Source: Caldilineaceae bacterium bin5 (GTDB taxonomy: Bacteria > Chloroflexota > Anaerolineae > Caldilineales > Caldilineaceae). Taken from it: a stretch of 41,353 bases of DNA. The notes under the pieces are model-generated. The model did not search any database. It was not told the DNA's origin and was given only the letters and a program-made list of their open reading frames with translations. Both the position numbers and the translations under genes were made by a program. Of the stretch, positions 25,412-34,662 are shown piece after piece. The stretch lies in NCBI GenBank assembly GCA_002238445.1, contig MPML01000043.1, positions 1-41,353 on the forward strand. The letters run 5' to 3'. Numbering within the stretch: position 1 is the stretch's first letter; every line of letters begins with the position of its first letter.

Positions 25412-27127
25412 TCACCTCGTAGTAAAACTGGGGTACCTACTCAGCTCTCCCAGCAGGTGGCGGCCCAACAACCGCGCCTGAACCTCCATAATCCGCCGGT
25501 AGCTTATCGAATACTTGAACAAAGAGTGCGTTATCAATGTATCCATCCTGCGCTCGAAAGCGCCGATTACCGCCTTCCGTCCCTCCTGCGTCAGCGAGAC
25601 AGCCCCGCCCCGGCGAATAAAATCCTTCTCCTTCAACTCGCCGTTGTTGAACAACGTCAGCGCAGCCGAATCCGCAACCAAAGGACGGAACTCCTCGGCA
25701 AGATCCAGCGCCAGCGCAGGCCGTCCATACTTGGGCTGATGATAGAATCCCATATACGGATCAAACCCAACCGCCATCGCCGATACCATCGCCTGCCTCA
25801 TCAACATCGAGTACAGAAACGAAAGCACCGCATTCACCGGGTCCTTCGGCGGCCTGCGGTTGCGCGTCCGAAAATCAAACGCCGAAATTTCCGATCTGAT
25901 CATGTCGCCGAATTTGGCGAAATAGACCCGCGCCCCAGCGCCTTCAATGCCAAGTAGCGTCCCAAATGAATCCGCCGCCTCCACCATCGCCGTCAACCGC
26001 TTCATCTCCTCCAGTGCCGTTCCCGGCGCCTCTGGGTGGTTGCGGCGCAGCATTACCCTGCTGTTTCGCAGCTTTGCCTTCACCATCTTCTTCGCTATCG
26101 CCAGCGACGCCGGCTGGTCGCCCGCCACCCGGAACTGATGCATACGCAACTCTACGTTCTTATGCGCCATCCCCCAGGTCACCCCCTTCAGCCAGCCCCC
26201 GTACGTGAAATGGCAAATCGGTATCCCCCGCTCCAATAGCTCGCGCGTCGCCTGTGCCGTCACCTGTGCGTTGCCAAAAATCGACACGCTGGAAACGTCC
26301 AGCAACCTCGCCTTGGCAACAACCTTGCCTCTGACCTTGACGGTAAGCGTATCGCCCGATTTCCCCACCATGCCGCCCTGGGCTACCACATACATCGGCA
26401 AAGCGTCATCCCGCGCCGGCATCAGGCGCCGCACGTCGTCCGGCCGCACCACGTAACGGCTGCCCTTCAGAAAACGCACCTCGTCCGGCAGACAGATTCC
26501 CACAAGAGAACAGCGCGGACACTTCGGGCTGTCCTCCAATGGCGGCGGAATCTCGCCGCCCTCCGCCATCTCCCGCGCCGCGCCCAGCAATTCCAGCGTC
26601 TGCTTCACCAGCACTTCGTCAAAACCGACGTGTACCCGCCGCTTCGACCCCACGTAGTAAATAACCCCCTGCTCGCACGCATAACCGTTCGCCCGCAACA
26701 ACAGCCCCTGCAAGCACAGCTGCACCCGCTCCGGATCGTACACATGGCCTGGAATATCCGGCACGGTCCCCCGCTTATAGTCAACCGGCGTCGCCCAATC
26801 CCCCTCCGCCTCCACCAGGTCGATGCGCGCGATCGCCCCCAACCCTTCGTCCGAAAGCATCACCGACCGCGCGTGGATTCTCTCAGGCTGCGCGTCCCCG
26901 TCTTCTGATTCAGGCGACTTGCCGTCCTGCGCCCGCGCCGGCAGGTCGCCCGTGGGTTGATCAACACGCCTGTGCTGGAACCGCCCGTCCACCGTGTCCG
27001 CGCTGTGCGCGAACTCTCCCTGCACCCACTCCATATAACATAGCCTGGGACAGTACGTATACTCGTTCAGCATCCGCGCCGGAACTAGTTCCGGCGCGTC
27101 GGTGGAGGAAGTCGCAGCTGTCGCCAT
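25412..27127 (-). CDS. cas4-cas1: Cas4-Cas1 fusion protein
   Basis: 571 residues, natural fusion typical of Type I-G. The Cas4 part (about 1-215) has Cys26 and Cys30 in NEYTYCPRLCYMEW, nuclease residues in ARIDLVE and PVDYKRG (Asp116, Lys118), and the terminal cluster Cys203, Cys206, Cys212 (PKCPRCSLVGIC) that holds the Fe-S cluster. The Cas1 part (about 220-571) has the catalytic Glu395 (LLGIEGAGAR), His463 (FYHQPKYGRP) and Asp475 (ALDLAEEFRPLV). Cas1 integrates spacers; the fused Cas4 selects and trims the PAM side, shown for the Geobacter fusion. All catalytic residues are present. The ATG at 27127 follows GGGAGAG. It lies 75 bases after csb3. Confidence 0.97.
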   Translation of the reverse strand: MATAATSSTDAPELVPARMLNEYTYCPRLCYMEWVQGEFAHSADTVDGRFQHRRVDQPTGDLPARAQDGKSPESEDGDAQPERIHARSVMLSDEGLGAIARIDLVEAEGDWATPVDYKRGTVPDIPGHVYDPERVQLCLQGLLLRANGYACEQGVIYYVGSKRRVHVGFDEVLVKQTLELLGAAREMAEGGEIPPPLEDSPKCPRCSLVGICLPDEVRFLKGSRYVVRPDDVRRLMPARDDALPMYVVAQGGMVGKSGDTLTVKVRGKVVAKARLLDVSSVSIFGNAQVTAQATRELLERGIPICHFTYGGWLKGVTWGMAHKNVELRMHQFRVAGDQPASLAIAKKMVKAKLRNSRVMLRRNHPEAPGTALEEMKRLTAMVEAADSFGTLLGIEGAGARVYFAKFGDMIRSEISAFDFRTRNRRPPKDPVNAVLSFLYSMLMRQAMVSAMAVGFDPYMGFYHQPKYGRPALALDLAEEFRPLVADSAALTLFNNGELKEKDFIRRGGAVSLTQEGRKAVIGAFERRMDTLITHSLFKYSISYRRIMEVQARLLGRHLLGELSRYPSFTTR

Positions 27128-27202
27128 CTACTCTCTCCCAGCCTCAGTCAACTCGTACAAAGATGCCCGGTCCATGGTGGCAGGCAAAACCGAGAAGTAA
27201 GC

Positions 27203-28141
27203 CTATATCGGTTGGGCAGGCAAAAAGTTGCTGTAATACTGATTCTGCTGAATTCGTTGGCTACGATAGACCTCTTGAACTCCCCTCTTGGATAAAGATC
27301 TGTGGTCAATGGGTTCATTCGTAAGGTCAGGCAACATCAGCAAAGAACGAACGGAGTCTGTACTCAACATTGGCGTCCAAATTGGCCACACAAAGTAAAA
27401 CTCCCGCCGGCTAATGCGTTGGAATCCGGTCGTTTCCGCTTGGCGTCCGACAGGAAGTGTCGGAAACCATCGCAAAGCTTCGATAGCTAAACAGTCCGCG
27501 GCGAGCATCATTCCTGGACCATCACGAAACTTGGATTTGCTTGGATCGCGCCAGCGCAGTGCGTAGCGTTGGTCTCCTATAGGATCCCATCGCAGACTGT
27601 AGCCATCGTCACGATAATCCCAGACGCCAAAAAGCGTAAGATGAACGTGTTCAAAATCCAGTTTTGCGAGATTGGCTTTGGCATAGAATGGCAATCCCTG
27701 TCCCGCGCTGTCTCCGCTGCGGACCATACGGAACTTTGAATCTTGAAACTGCCCACCCTTCTTGTCGGGATATAGTTCGGTGCCCATGCTCGCAAGCAGA
27801 TCTACATTGCGTCGGTCCACCATTGACGAATGCTCCCGTTCCGCTCTCAGAGCGTCTGAGAACCTGCCAGCGTCAAACGGCATTTTGTTGTCGATATCAA
27901 AGACGGTCGTAGGCGCGCCTCTAAGTGTTTGCAAAATCAACTCCGAGAACGCTCTGTCATCAACCCCGCATTCCTGTAGAGAAGGCCTCCACCCACTGCC
28001 AGTCCGCTTCCATCCAATACGAAGTCCCGGGAAGGACTCCTCCGCGGCAATCGCGACGCCGACTGTTGCTAAGAATCCGAGCGGATTGCTACCATCCAAT
28101 CCTTTTAACAGAAGCCCGGTATCTGCTTCATTCGTGCTCAT
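27203..28141 (-). CDS. csb3: Csb3, Type I-G Cascade subunit (Cas8-like)
   Basis: 312 residues from the ATG at 28141, chosen because GGGAGGAG lies just upstream and because it overlaps the end of cas3 by 14 bases; a longer frame upstream merely shadows cas3. The family signature LLKGLDGSNPLGFLATVGVAIA opens the protein; ALRWRDPSK, a YFVWPIWTPMLSTDSVRSLL block and the end LSKRGVQEVYRSQRIQQNQ are also typical of Csb3. It replaces the large Cas8 subunit in Type I-G and is expected to help recognise the PAM and recruit Cas3. Boundaries between Csb3 and Csx17-type large subunits are based on length: Csx17 is about twice as long. Confidence 0.88.
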   Translation of the reverse strand: MSTNEADTGLLLKGLDGSNPLGFLATVGVAIAAEESFPGLRIGWKRTGSGWRPSLQECGVDDRAFSELILQTLRGAPTTVFDIDNKMPFDAGRFSDALRAEREHSSMVDRRNVDLLASMGTELYPDKKGGQFQDSKFRMVRSGDSAGQGLPFYAKANLAKLDFEHVHLTLFGVWDYRDDGYSLRWDPIGDQRYALRWRDPSKSKFRDGPGMMLAADCLAIEALRWFPTLPVGRQAETTGFQRISRREFYFVWPIWTPMLSTDSVRSLLMLPDLTNEPIDHRSLSKRGVQEVYRSQRIQQNQYYSNFLPAQPI

Positions 28142-31100
28142 TATGCGTCTCCTCCCATTCGCTCCGTCGCCAGTCCGCAAGACGCAACAGCGCCTCCAAC
28201 CATGCCAGACCCCACCATCCGTAGTTCCGCACCAGACTCCAGTATCTGTCGGCCACACCTGAGTCAAGACGTTCAAGGTCTGTGGGGCCAGACCACTGCA
28301 TCCGCTCACCGTTCCATCCATACTCTGAGTTCACGTACATATCATCGAGCACCACTGGCGCGAACGGTCGACAGTTGCCGTGATGACTGGCAATCATATG
28401 GAGAACTAGATCGCGAAGTCCTGTGTTTGTCGGCAATAGAGTCTGGGCGCTTTCGGCCAAACGGACAGACAAAAGTTCATGCCGACCACCCTTTGGATAT
28501 TCCGGTTCCGTGCTGATTCTGGTTGCTGTTCTGCTCTTTTGTATCTGACCGGACTTGGCCAAAGGTTCTCCTTCCCACCAGCGGACACCCCCCCGCAGCA
28601 GCGACTGAAAACGAGGGTCGACCTTTCCCACATCGTGAAGCAGGCCGGCACGCGCCATAGCATCGGTCAATTCGCCCGGCAGCCCGCACCCTTCAGCATA
28701 GCGTCGCACAAACGACTCAACGCCGCGAAGGTGACGCTCCAGTCGGACTGGTTGACCATTTCTGTGAGAGAAACCGGATGCGCTGCTGTCGTCTTCATCA
28801 GTGAACGTATCGGCATCGCCGATGAGCCGGGCTATCTTTCGGTTTCCGACGATGACGATCTGATTGTCGCCTATAATATGAAATGCTGGAAGCAGCTTAG
28901 TCCCGCTAACCTCCTTAGCAAGCTCTACCGTCGCTTCCGATAGCCAACTCCAGTTTTCAGGCAGGATTCTGGTTGCCAGATTAACCAGAATCCTGCCAAT
29001 GGTGTCGATAATTTCTTCTGGCTCTTGCTCGTGCCTCTTGTTCTCGTCTATATCCTTGAGCAGATCGAGAGTTTCTTCTTTGGCGGTAGCCACTTCCGAA
29101 GGCCACGCTTCTACCAATTTACGGTGCAAGCGGAGAATTGGCTTGGCCCGCGCAGCCATGTGCGCCTGATCCCCGATATCCATTATGTCAACCGATCCGA
29201 CTGAATTCGAGGGAAAGTCGCCAATCTGGTCGTACTTACCTGGATGACTCGTCGGTATTATAATGACATCACCAGGACGAATCTTCCTTGGATCTGCTGT
29301 TATGTCATCCTTCATTTGTGTATCTCTGCTTCCTCGCCACCTGACAACACAGTGTTCTTCACTGGGCGATCCTTCACCAGACTGGTCTGTGTCTTGCTCG
29401 GATCCCTCTACATCACTGCTGTCGTCTTCAGCATGCTCTTCAGACAGCCAACGTCGGAATACACTAATGGGCACAGGGTGGGACTCGCCGCTGCTGGGAG
29501 GGCAGAGCCTCAACACCTCCAAAGCATTCGCTTTCCCTTTCGATGTTGCCAGATCAATATCAGCGCGCCAACAAACCTGTACATCCGCGGCACCCTCTCG
29601 TGGCCCGTGCAGGAAGAGCGCCACTTCAGGCGAAAGGCGAGGCTCCGGCGCGGTCTGCGCCCAGCAATCGACGTGGGCTGGCAGCATCACCGGAGCATCC
29701 ACCGATGGAGCGTTCAGCGCCTCCACAGAATCTCCTGCTGACACTTTTTTGTCCAAATAAGCAATCCCGAAATCTACTTCGCCGTTCTCATTCTTGATTT
29801 CATTCAGCCAATCCCAGGTCTTTGTAAGCGCCTCTCCATAAACCGGGTCGCCTTCGTCCCCTTTCCTGAGTGTGGATTGGTCTTCACGGACGAGAATGAC
29901 TGCGCGTGATTCGATATCCCTGCCTAAACGATTAAGCCGCCCGAAGCGCTGCCGTAGAGCGTCGAGACTAGCGCATTCGGTAACAAGGCCGTCGAAGTCG
30001 AGATCGGCGCCGACCTCCAGCGTTTGTGTAGCAACCACAATCATCGGCCTTTCAAGTTTGCGCCCTTCCGAATAGTCGGACTGAAGTTTTTTCAAATACT
30101 GTTCTACTACCCAATCCTTATCGATGGGGCGCATTCGACCGGTGAGAATCACAATGTCAATGTCCTCTTCGCCTTTCAGCAGCTTGTGAGTTGCCCTGGC
30201 CGTCGCGACACGGTTGACGAACACTACAACTGCGCGAAGCTGTTCACTAACTAGACCCAGCGCGGCATCGGCTAGAGACTTGGCTAACTCAACCGTCGCC
30301 CGTTTCCCCTTGGCTCTGCTAACCCTTTGAAGAATCGCTGGCTTGTGCGCCAACTGACGTCTTCCAAGTGGATGGTTAGGGCTGAAGCGTTCGTCAGATC
30401 TGTCCTTGAATACAATGTTCAGCTCTCGCGGAGGGGTTGCCGACATGATAACAGGATGAAACGCGCGCCCCAGCGGAGCGTGCGCCCATTCCCTGTATCG
30501 GCGGACAGCCTGAAGAGTTTGCATAAACGGCCGCGCGCAATGCGCCTCATCCAAGAGAATCAGACTGTCGTTGGCAATCAGCGCAGCGTAAACGGGCCAT
30601 GTGCCAGAACCGCGTCCATATGCGCGGAACAGAAGACGGGACCCGACCTGATCTACGGTAGAAGCAACCACAGTAGGTTGCAAGGGGTCGCGCGCCCAGG
30701 CTTCTGAACGAAACATGCCGCCCCGTAATGCGTAAGCCCTTAAAGGTATCTCGCGGTCATATCCAGAGGTCGCGCCGAATGCGATCTGCCGTAGACTGTC
30801 CGCCACAATTCTGAGGACTCCGTTCTCTGCATGGCGCAGTTTTTTAGCAATTTCCCGTGCCCTCTCGTAAGCCTGGTCAACGATCACACGACGGTCCACG
30901 ACGAAGAAAATCCGCCGTGGCGCGGTTATGAGCTCGCCCCTGTCCATGCGCGATGCCTGCTTTGCCAGCGCAAACACGGCAATGTCCACACACGCCGTCT
31001 TGCCCGAAGCTGTAGGCAAATCGATTGCATCCGGCCATTCAGCCAGCCCTGTGGCGTTACCGGCTACTCTGTCCGCCAATTCCTGCTGCCAGGCAAAAGG

Positions 31101-31160
31101 TGAATTGCCCCACAACGTCCGAAAAAATTCAGCGAAATCTATGGAATCAGACTTGGTCAC
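28128..31160 (-). CDS. cas3: Cas3 helicase-nuclease with C-terminal HD domain
   Basis: About 1010 residues from a GTG at 31160, which has GAGGTG six bases upstream; another GTG at 31169 and an ATG at 31226 are possible but overlap csb2 more. The helicase comes first: Walker A DLPTASGKT at about 47-55, DEAH at 204-207, SAT in VIMSATPP near 240, and QRFGRLNR near 404-411. The HD nuclease is at the C-terminus: His at about 810, LLHDVGK with His842-Asp843, GGRHE with His894, SHHG with His926-His927, and Asp996 in LADWR. This helicase-then-HD order is a known feature of Type I-G, opposite to most Type I systems. Cascade recruits Cas3 to unwind and degrade the target DNA. All active-site residues are present. 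Confidence 0.95.
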   Translation of the reverse strand: MTKSDSIDFAEFFRTLWGNSPFAWQQELADRVAGNATGLAEWPDAIDLPTASGKTACVDIAVFALAKQASRMDRGELITAPRRIFFVVDRRVIVDQAYERAREIAKKLRHAENGVLRIVADSLRQIAFGATSGYDREIPLRAYALRGGMFRSEAWARDPLQPTVVASTVDQVGSRLLFRAYGRGSGTWPVYAALIANDSLILLDEAHCARPFMQTLQAVRRYREWAHAPLGRAFHPVIMSATPPRELNIVFKDRSDERFSPNHPLGRRQLAHKPAILQRVSRAKGKRATVELAKSLADAALGLVSEQLRAVVVFVNRVATARATHKLLKGEEDIDIVILTGRMRPIDKDWVVEQYLKKLQSDYSEGRKLERPMIVVATQTLEVGADLDFDGLVTECASLDALRQRFGRLNRLGRDIESRAVILVREDQSTLRKGDEGDPVYGEALTKTWDWLNEIKNENGEVDFGIAYLDKKVSAGDSVEALNAPSVDAPVMLPAHVDCWAQTAPEPRLSPEVALFLHGPREGAADVQVCWRADIDLATSKGKANALEVLRLCPPSSGESHPVPISVFRRWLSEEHAEDDSSDVEGSEQDTDQSGEGSPSEEHCVVRWRGSRDTQMKDDITADPRKIRPGDVIIIPTSHPGKYDQIGDFPSNSVGSVDIMDIGDQAHMAARAKPILRLHRKLVEAWPSEVATAKEETLDLLKDIDENKRHEQEPEEIIDTIGRILVNLATRILPENWSWLSEATVELAKEVSGTKLLPAFHIIGDNQIVIVGNRKIARLIGDADTFTDEDDSSASGFSHRNGQPVRLERHLRGVESFVRRYAEGCGLPGELTDAMARAGLLHDVGKVDPRFQSLLRGGVRWWEGEPLAKSGQIQKSRTATRISTEPEYPKGGRHELLSVRLAESAQTLLPTNTGLRDLVLHMIASHHGNCRPFAPVVLDDMYVNSEYGWNGERMQWSGPTDLERLDSGVADRYWSLVRNYGWWGLAWLEALLRLADWRRSEWEETHNEHE

Positions 31161-31170
31161 TTTAGTCACC

Positions 31171-32757
31171 TCAATTGTCCATTGGCCGACACAGTCCATA
31201 TCCCCGGAATCGTCCCGCCCCAACAATTACAGGACCGCGCACGGGTACGTCAAAAATCATCACAGCGTGAGCATGGCTCTGGCGTCCACCGTCACTCTTT
31301 CGAGTCAGCTGCGGGTACTCCCTTGCAATAGGAGCTCCCTCTACCAATGAGACCGGATGCAGCATCACCTCGCGCGGGCGCGGCAAACCTATGTGCCCGC
31401 AGGCATCTTTCACGCTCTCAGCGGCCTGCGCCCACTTGTCCTTGCCCTTGAAATGCCGGTTCAGGACAACAGGAGTAACGCTTGCCCAAGTACGAGAAGC
31501 CCGTGTCCAGGTGTCTACATCCAGATTCTTCGGAAGCCGTTCACGAGTCTCAAGTTCAATTCGGCATTCGAACCACCGTCCGTCGAACAAGCGGTGCTCT
31601 CGCGGGAATCTCGTCTTGGTATCATACAGAAACGCGCCCAGGCACTGACCAGCCTCCTCCAAATCCAAAGAACGAGGCAGCGCCAACGCAAGACCCATCA
31701 CTCGCCCGTCTCCATATTGATCGCCCACGAAAGGAAGCGGGAGTAAGGCCATGTGAGGTTCTGAAGTCGGTGTTCCACTCAATTTGTGCCCGCTGAACCA
31801 CTCTGGAGGCGGCTGCTGGGGACAACAGTCCATCAAGACTCCGCGCAGAGCTTGCGTTAGTTTCAGCGTCGTTGTTAACGGGACACGTCGGCCCCGGACC
31901 GTGAGTACTGTCAAATTCGGATCAAAAACCGACGCAGGCCGATCAGGAAAGTCGTTCTTCACTGGTTTTCCATAACCCTGCCAGCGAGTTGGCAGGGGCC
32001 GCAGCCTCACCGGTGCTTGTGTACCGAAACGTTCGGCAATGGCACTGTCCATTCGCTTCTTTTCCTCTTGCATTGCCTTTCTCCGTGTTCCCCTTAGAGC
32101 ATCCGAGCGAGCTTTCAAATCCTCGTATTCCACGATATTTGCTCTGTTATAGGCAAGGGTGAGATTCTCTAAGCGACCAGTCGAGAATACGCGCATGCGG
32201 TGCGTGGCAATGCCTTCCATCGGTTCCCATGTCGGACAGATTTCACCTTCCACTTCAACCCAGGCCTGAACGAGCGAGGCGGAATGTCCAACATGAGTCA
32301 CCTTGGTGGTCAGTCGCTCCAGCGCAGCGCGATGTTCGCCAAGTTCGATCTCTGGCCAGATCAGGTACACATTTGGGTCGTAGGGAATTGCGACGGGAAA
32401 GCCTCGCGGTTGACGAGATCGATGCTCTGGTAGTACTGCTAACCCCGCATCTCTTAGCTCCCCCAAGTCCATGCTGCGAGGAACATTGCGGCTGACACGA
32501 GAATCGTTTACCGGAACAAAACTCACAACCGCTCTTCGCGTTGTGCAGTCTGAGGCACTTATGCCAGGATGAGGGAGAGTTTCAAGCCAGCGCAGCGCCT
32601 CTCCCTCTCCAGGATTTTCACCCGTCTCGAACCACGCGGCTGCCAGTGCCATGTAAACGCGGTCCGGGTGCGGAGGCCACTCAGCCAGTTCTTTCCTCGC
32701 CCCATCCGCCGCGGCCATTGCCCACCCGTTCAGGTAGGAGATGCCAATCGCGAACAT
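31171..32757 (-). CDS. csb2: Csb2, Type I-G Cas5-Cas6 fusion
   Basis: 528 residues. The N-terminus (MFAIGISYLNGWAMAA, then WPPHPDRVYMALAAAWFETG) is the characteristic start of the Csb2/GSU0054 family. The first half corresponds to Cas5, the second to Cas6; the C-terminal glycine-rich loop GAGRFRGYGL at 513-522 is the RNA-binding loop of Cas6-like RAMP proteins. The protein should process the array transcript at the repeat hairpin and cap the 5' end of the crRNA in Cascade. Its ATG overlaps the csb1 stop by one base (TGATG), and its own stop lies within 14 bases of the cas3 start. The catalytic histidine of Cas6 could not be assigned with confidence. Confidence 0.93.
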   Translation of the reverse strand: MFAIGISYLNGWAMAAADGARKELAEWPPHPDRVYMALAAAWFETGENPGEGEALRWLETLPHPGISASDCTTRRAVVSFVPVNDSRVSRNVPRSMDLGELRDAGLAVLPEHRSRQPRGFPVAIPYDPNVYLIWPEIELGEHRAALERLTTKVTHVGHSASLVQAWVEVEGEICPTWEPMEGIATHRMRVFSTGRLENLTLAYNRANIVEYEDLKARSDALRGTRRKAMQEEKKRMDSAIAERFGTQAPVRLRPLPTRWQGYGKPVKNDFPDRPASVFDPNLTVLTVRGRRVPLTTTLKLTQALRGVLMDCCPQQPPPEWFSGHKLSGTPTSEPHMALLPLPFVGDQYGDGRVMGLALALPRSLDLEEAGQCLGAFLYDTKTRFPREHRLFDGRWFECRIELETRERLPKNLDVDTWTRASRTWASVTPVVLNRHFKGKDKWAQAAESVKDACGHIGLPRPREVMLHPVSLVEGAPIAREYPQLTRKSDGGRQSHAHAVMIFDVPVRGPVIVGAGRFRGYGLCRPMDN

Positions 32758-33971
32758 CAGGCTTCCTCCTCTGTGGATGCGCTCGCCATTTCCTGGCTGA
32801 GCCTGACCAGTTCGACCAGTTCGGGAGAGGGAGTCAATTCGATCTCACCTTCCCAAGGCAATCCTGTCGTTCTCGCTTGAGCAATGGCCGCATTCAGCAA
32901 CTCGAGCGCGTCATCGGCCGTTACAACGAATATTTTGGGAGTCTGCCCAGGGCGTTCAAGCAACTCCCACATTGGTTCCTGCTCAGCGAATAATTGACAG
33001 CGTGAGCGAAGGTCGGTATCTGTTCGTGCCAACGTCCCGGCGGCAATGCCCAGCGCGGCTAATGCAGTGCGTGCCGCAAGATCAACTTCCCTTATGGAGT
33101 CGGTCGCGCCGTCAAGAGGGAATCGAAGCCGACGCAAGACTGAAAGCGACAGGACAGTAGTTTGGGCTGCTTTCGATATAGTAACCCCACCGTCCGCTAT
33201 CGTAGGAACAACATTGCCATGATTTGCTTCCGATGGTCTACCAGTGGGATTACGTCCTTTCCCCAACCTTCTACCGCCAGACTTCTCCTCCAGTGTCCAC
33301 TTTGGATCCTCGTGGCTCACTGACCGTCGTTCATAAAGGGGTCCTGCCTCCCGTTGAATTTCTGCAGGATCGATGCGGCTTGCAGTCTTTACTCCCACTT
33401 TTGAATCATATCCGATGATCTCTGAGACAACCGCTCTCTGGAACTTGGTACCCAAACCGCCTCGCGGTCCAGTAGAGTCCCACAGTCCGAATATTAGTGC
33501 CGTCGGACAAAGCCCAAATAGCCCTGTTGCATTTCGAATGTCTGAGTTATCGAGGACAGAACCTGTGTCCGACTTGCGGAAAATCTTTCCATCCAACAGG
33601 CTATCCCGGAAAAGGGCGTCAGCAATCCGGTGTGGAGCCTCCAGGCTAGTAACTGTGAACTTCTTAAGGAGGTTCTCTTGATCGAATCGTGTCGTCAGAA
33701 TTGGAAGTTGTGCTCTGCCATCCCGATGCGCTTCCAGCAAAGCTAGTTCCATACGGTTCGCCTGCGACTGCACAGAATCCAACAAGACACACGATCGAAT
33801 TTCGCCGTTTTTGGGATTGACGCGATCTTCGGTCGCGTACCTTCCACCCTGGTAGGTAGGAGGGAATACCTTGTCTCCTGGCCCACCCGCGGGTTGGTAT
33901 TCGGTCACGCATCGAAACGCGGCGGCGATCCCGCCAACCGCTTCTTGCAAGGTTTGCAGATCGATCTTCAT
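32757..33971 (-). CDS. csb1: Csb1, Type I-G Cas7 backbone subunit
   Basis: 404 residues, first gene of the operon. The start MKIDLQTLQEAVGGIAAAFR, then FPPTYQGGRYA and IRSCVLLDSVQSQANRMELA, are the strong signature of the Csb1/GSU0053 family, the Cas7-type RAMP that polymerises along the crRNA spacer. FGLWDSTGPRGGLGTKFQRA and a C-terminal region ending SPELVELVRLSQEMA follow. Two ATGs lie close together; the one at 33971 is in frame, with AGGAG about nine bases upstream. It is coupled to csb2 by a TGATG overlap. Copies of this subunit outnumber the others in Cascade, which fits its leading position. Confidence 0.95.
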   Translation of the reverse strand: MKIDLQTLQEAVGGIAAAFRCVTEYQPAGGPGDKVFPPTYQGGRYATEDRVNPKNGEIRSCVLLDSVQSQANRMELALLEAHRDGRAQLPILTTRFDQENLLKKFTVTSLEAPHRIADALFRDSLLDGKIFRKSDTGSVLDNSDIRNATGLFGLCPTALIFGLWDSTGPRGGLGTKFQRAVVSEIIGYDSKVGVKTASRIDPAEIQREAGPLYERRSVSHEDPKWTLEEKSGGRRLGKGRNPTGRPSEANHGNVVPTIADGGVTISKAAQTTVLSLSVLRRLRFPLDGATDSIREVDLAARTALAALGIAAGTLARTDTDLRSRCQLFAEQEPMWELLERPGQTPKIFVVTADDALELLNAAIAQARTTGLPWEGEIELTPSPELVELVRLSQEMASASTEEEA

Positions 33972-34202
33972 GATTCATATCTCCTCTCGGTATATGCTAC
34001 AATCGAGTAGCGAACGTAGGAACTGTATTGAAGCGAATGTTCTCATGAGGTGGCGTAAGAAACTTAACGATATTGTTCGGAGCCTCTTGGGTAGCTTGCA
34101 TCAAAGGACAGAGTAATGGACTCCCGAGTCTTAGCCGTCGAAATCTGTTGAGAATGTCACTGTCAAAAGTAAATGGTTAATCTAATCACACATATAAACA
34201 GG

Positions 34203-34231
34203 AGTGTATCACATAGAGCGAAGGTTGTCAA
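34203..34231 (-). promoter_or_regulatory. Candidate promoter of the cas operon
   Basis: On the minus strand TTGACA (34226-34231, perfect) is followed after exactly 17 bases by TACACT (34203-34208, four of six). Transcription would start near 34196, leaving an untranslated leader of about 225 bases before csb1. A second TTGACA at 34161-34166 has no good -10 partner. No other gene start lies between this site and csb1. Confidence 0.55.
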
Positions 34232-34662
34232 TAGGCAAATGTAGGCCAGTCCAACTTTCCTGGCACTTTCTGATTGTCAAAGGCCACTGGGCCCGCCGGT
34301 CAGACCCAATTGAAGGATATGCGTCATTAGATTGTATGAGGCAGCCTAACCCCTCTCCGGGCCGCAAGGCCCGGCCCCATTGAACCATTACGCGACCGCC
34401 GCTTCTCCTTCACCGTTCGCACTGCCCAAAGTGCCGAATGCTGAGTGGAGTCGGCGCGTCCCGCAATAGCAGGCAACTGCCCCTGCCTTTCAATCACAGC
34501 CCATCCCCGAATCCCAATAATCACAGTTCAGACCACATATGCCCATATTTCTTCCCGTACCACAACATATAGTATTCGAGTTGCCAATATCTGAGATGTG
34601 TAGTACAATAGTTCTTAGACTTCGCCGCAACGTTGCGGCCATCACACTACGAGACTGAGAAC
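34232..34662. other. Intergenic region between the cas operon promoter and the 34663 gene
   Basis: No gene was recognised. A strong hairpin at 34357-34374 has a seven-base stem (CCGGGCC / GGCCCGG) around a GCAA tetraloop, but no U-tract follows. The stretch from about 34500 to 34640 is AT-rich and likely carries the promoter of the next gene; no clear hexamer pair was picked. Confidence 0.4.

Noticed and set aside
27203..28321. Longer csb3 frame starting at 28321
   Set aside because: The first 60 codons shadow the end of cas3. The ATG at 28141 has a good ribosome binding site and opens with the family signature.
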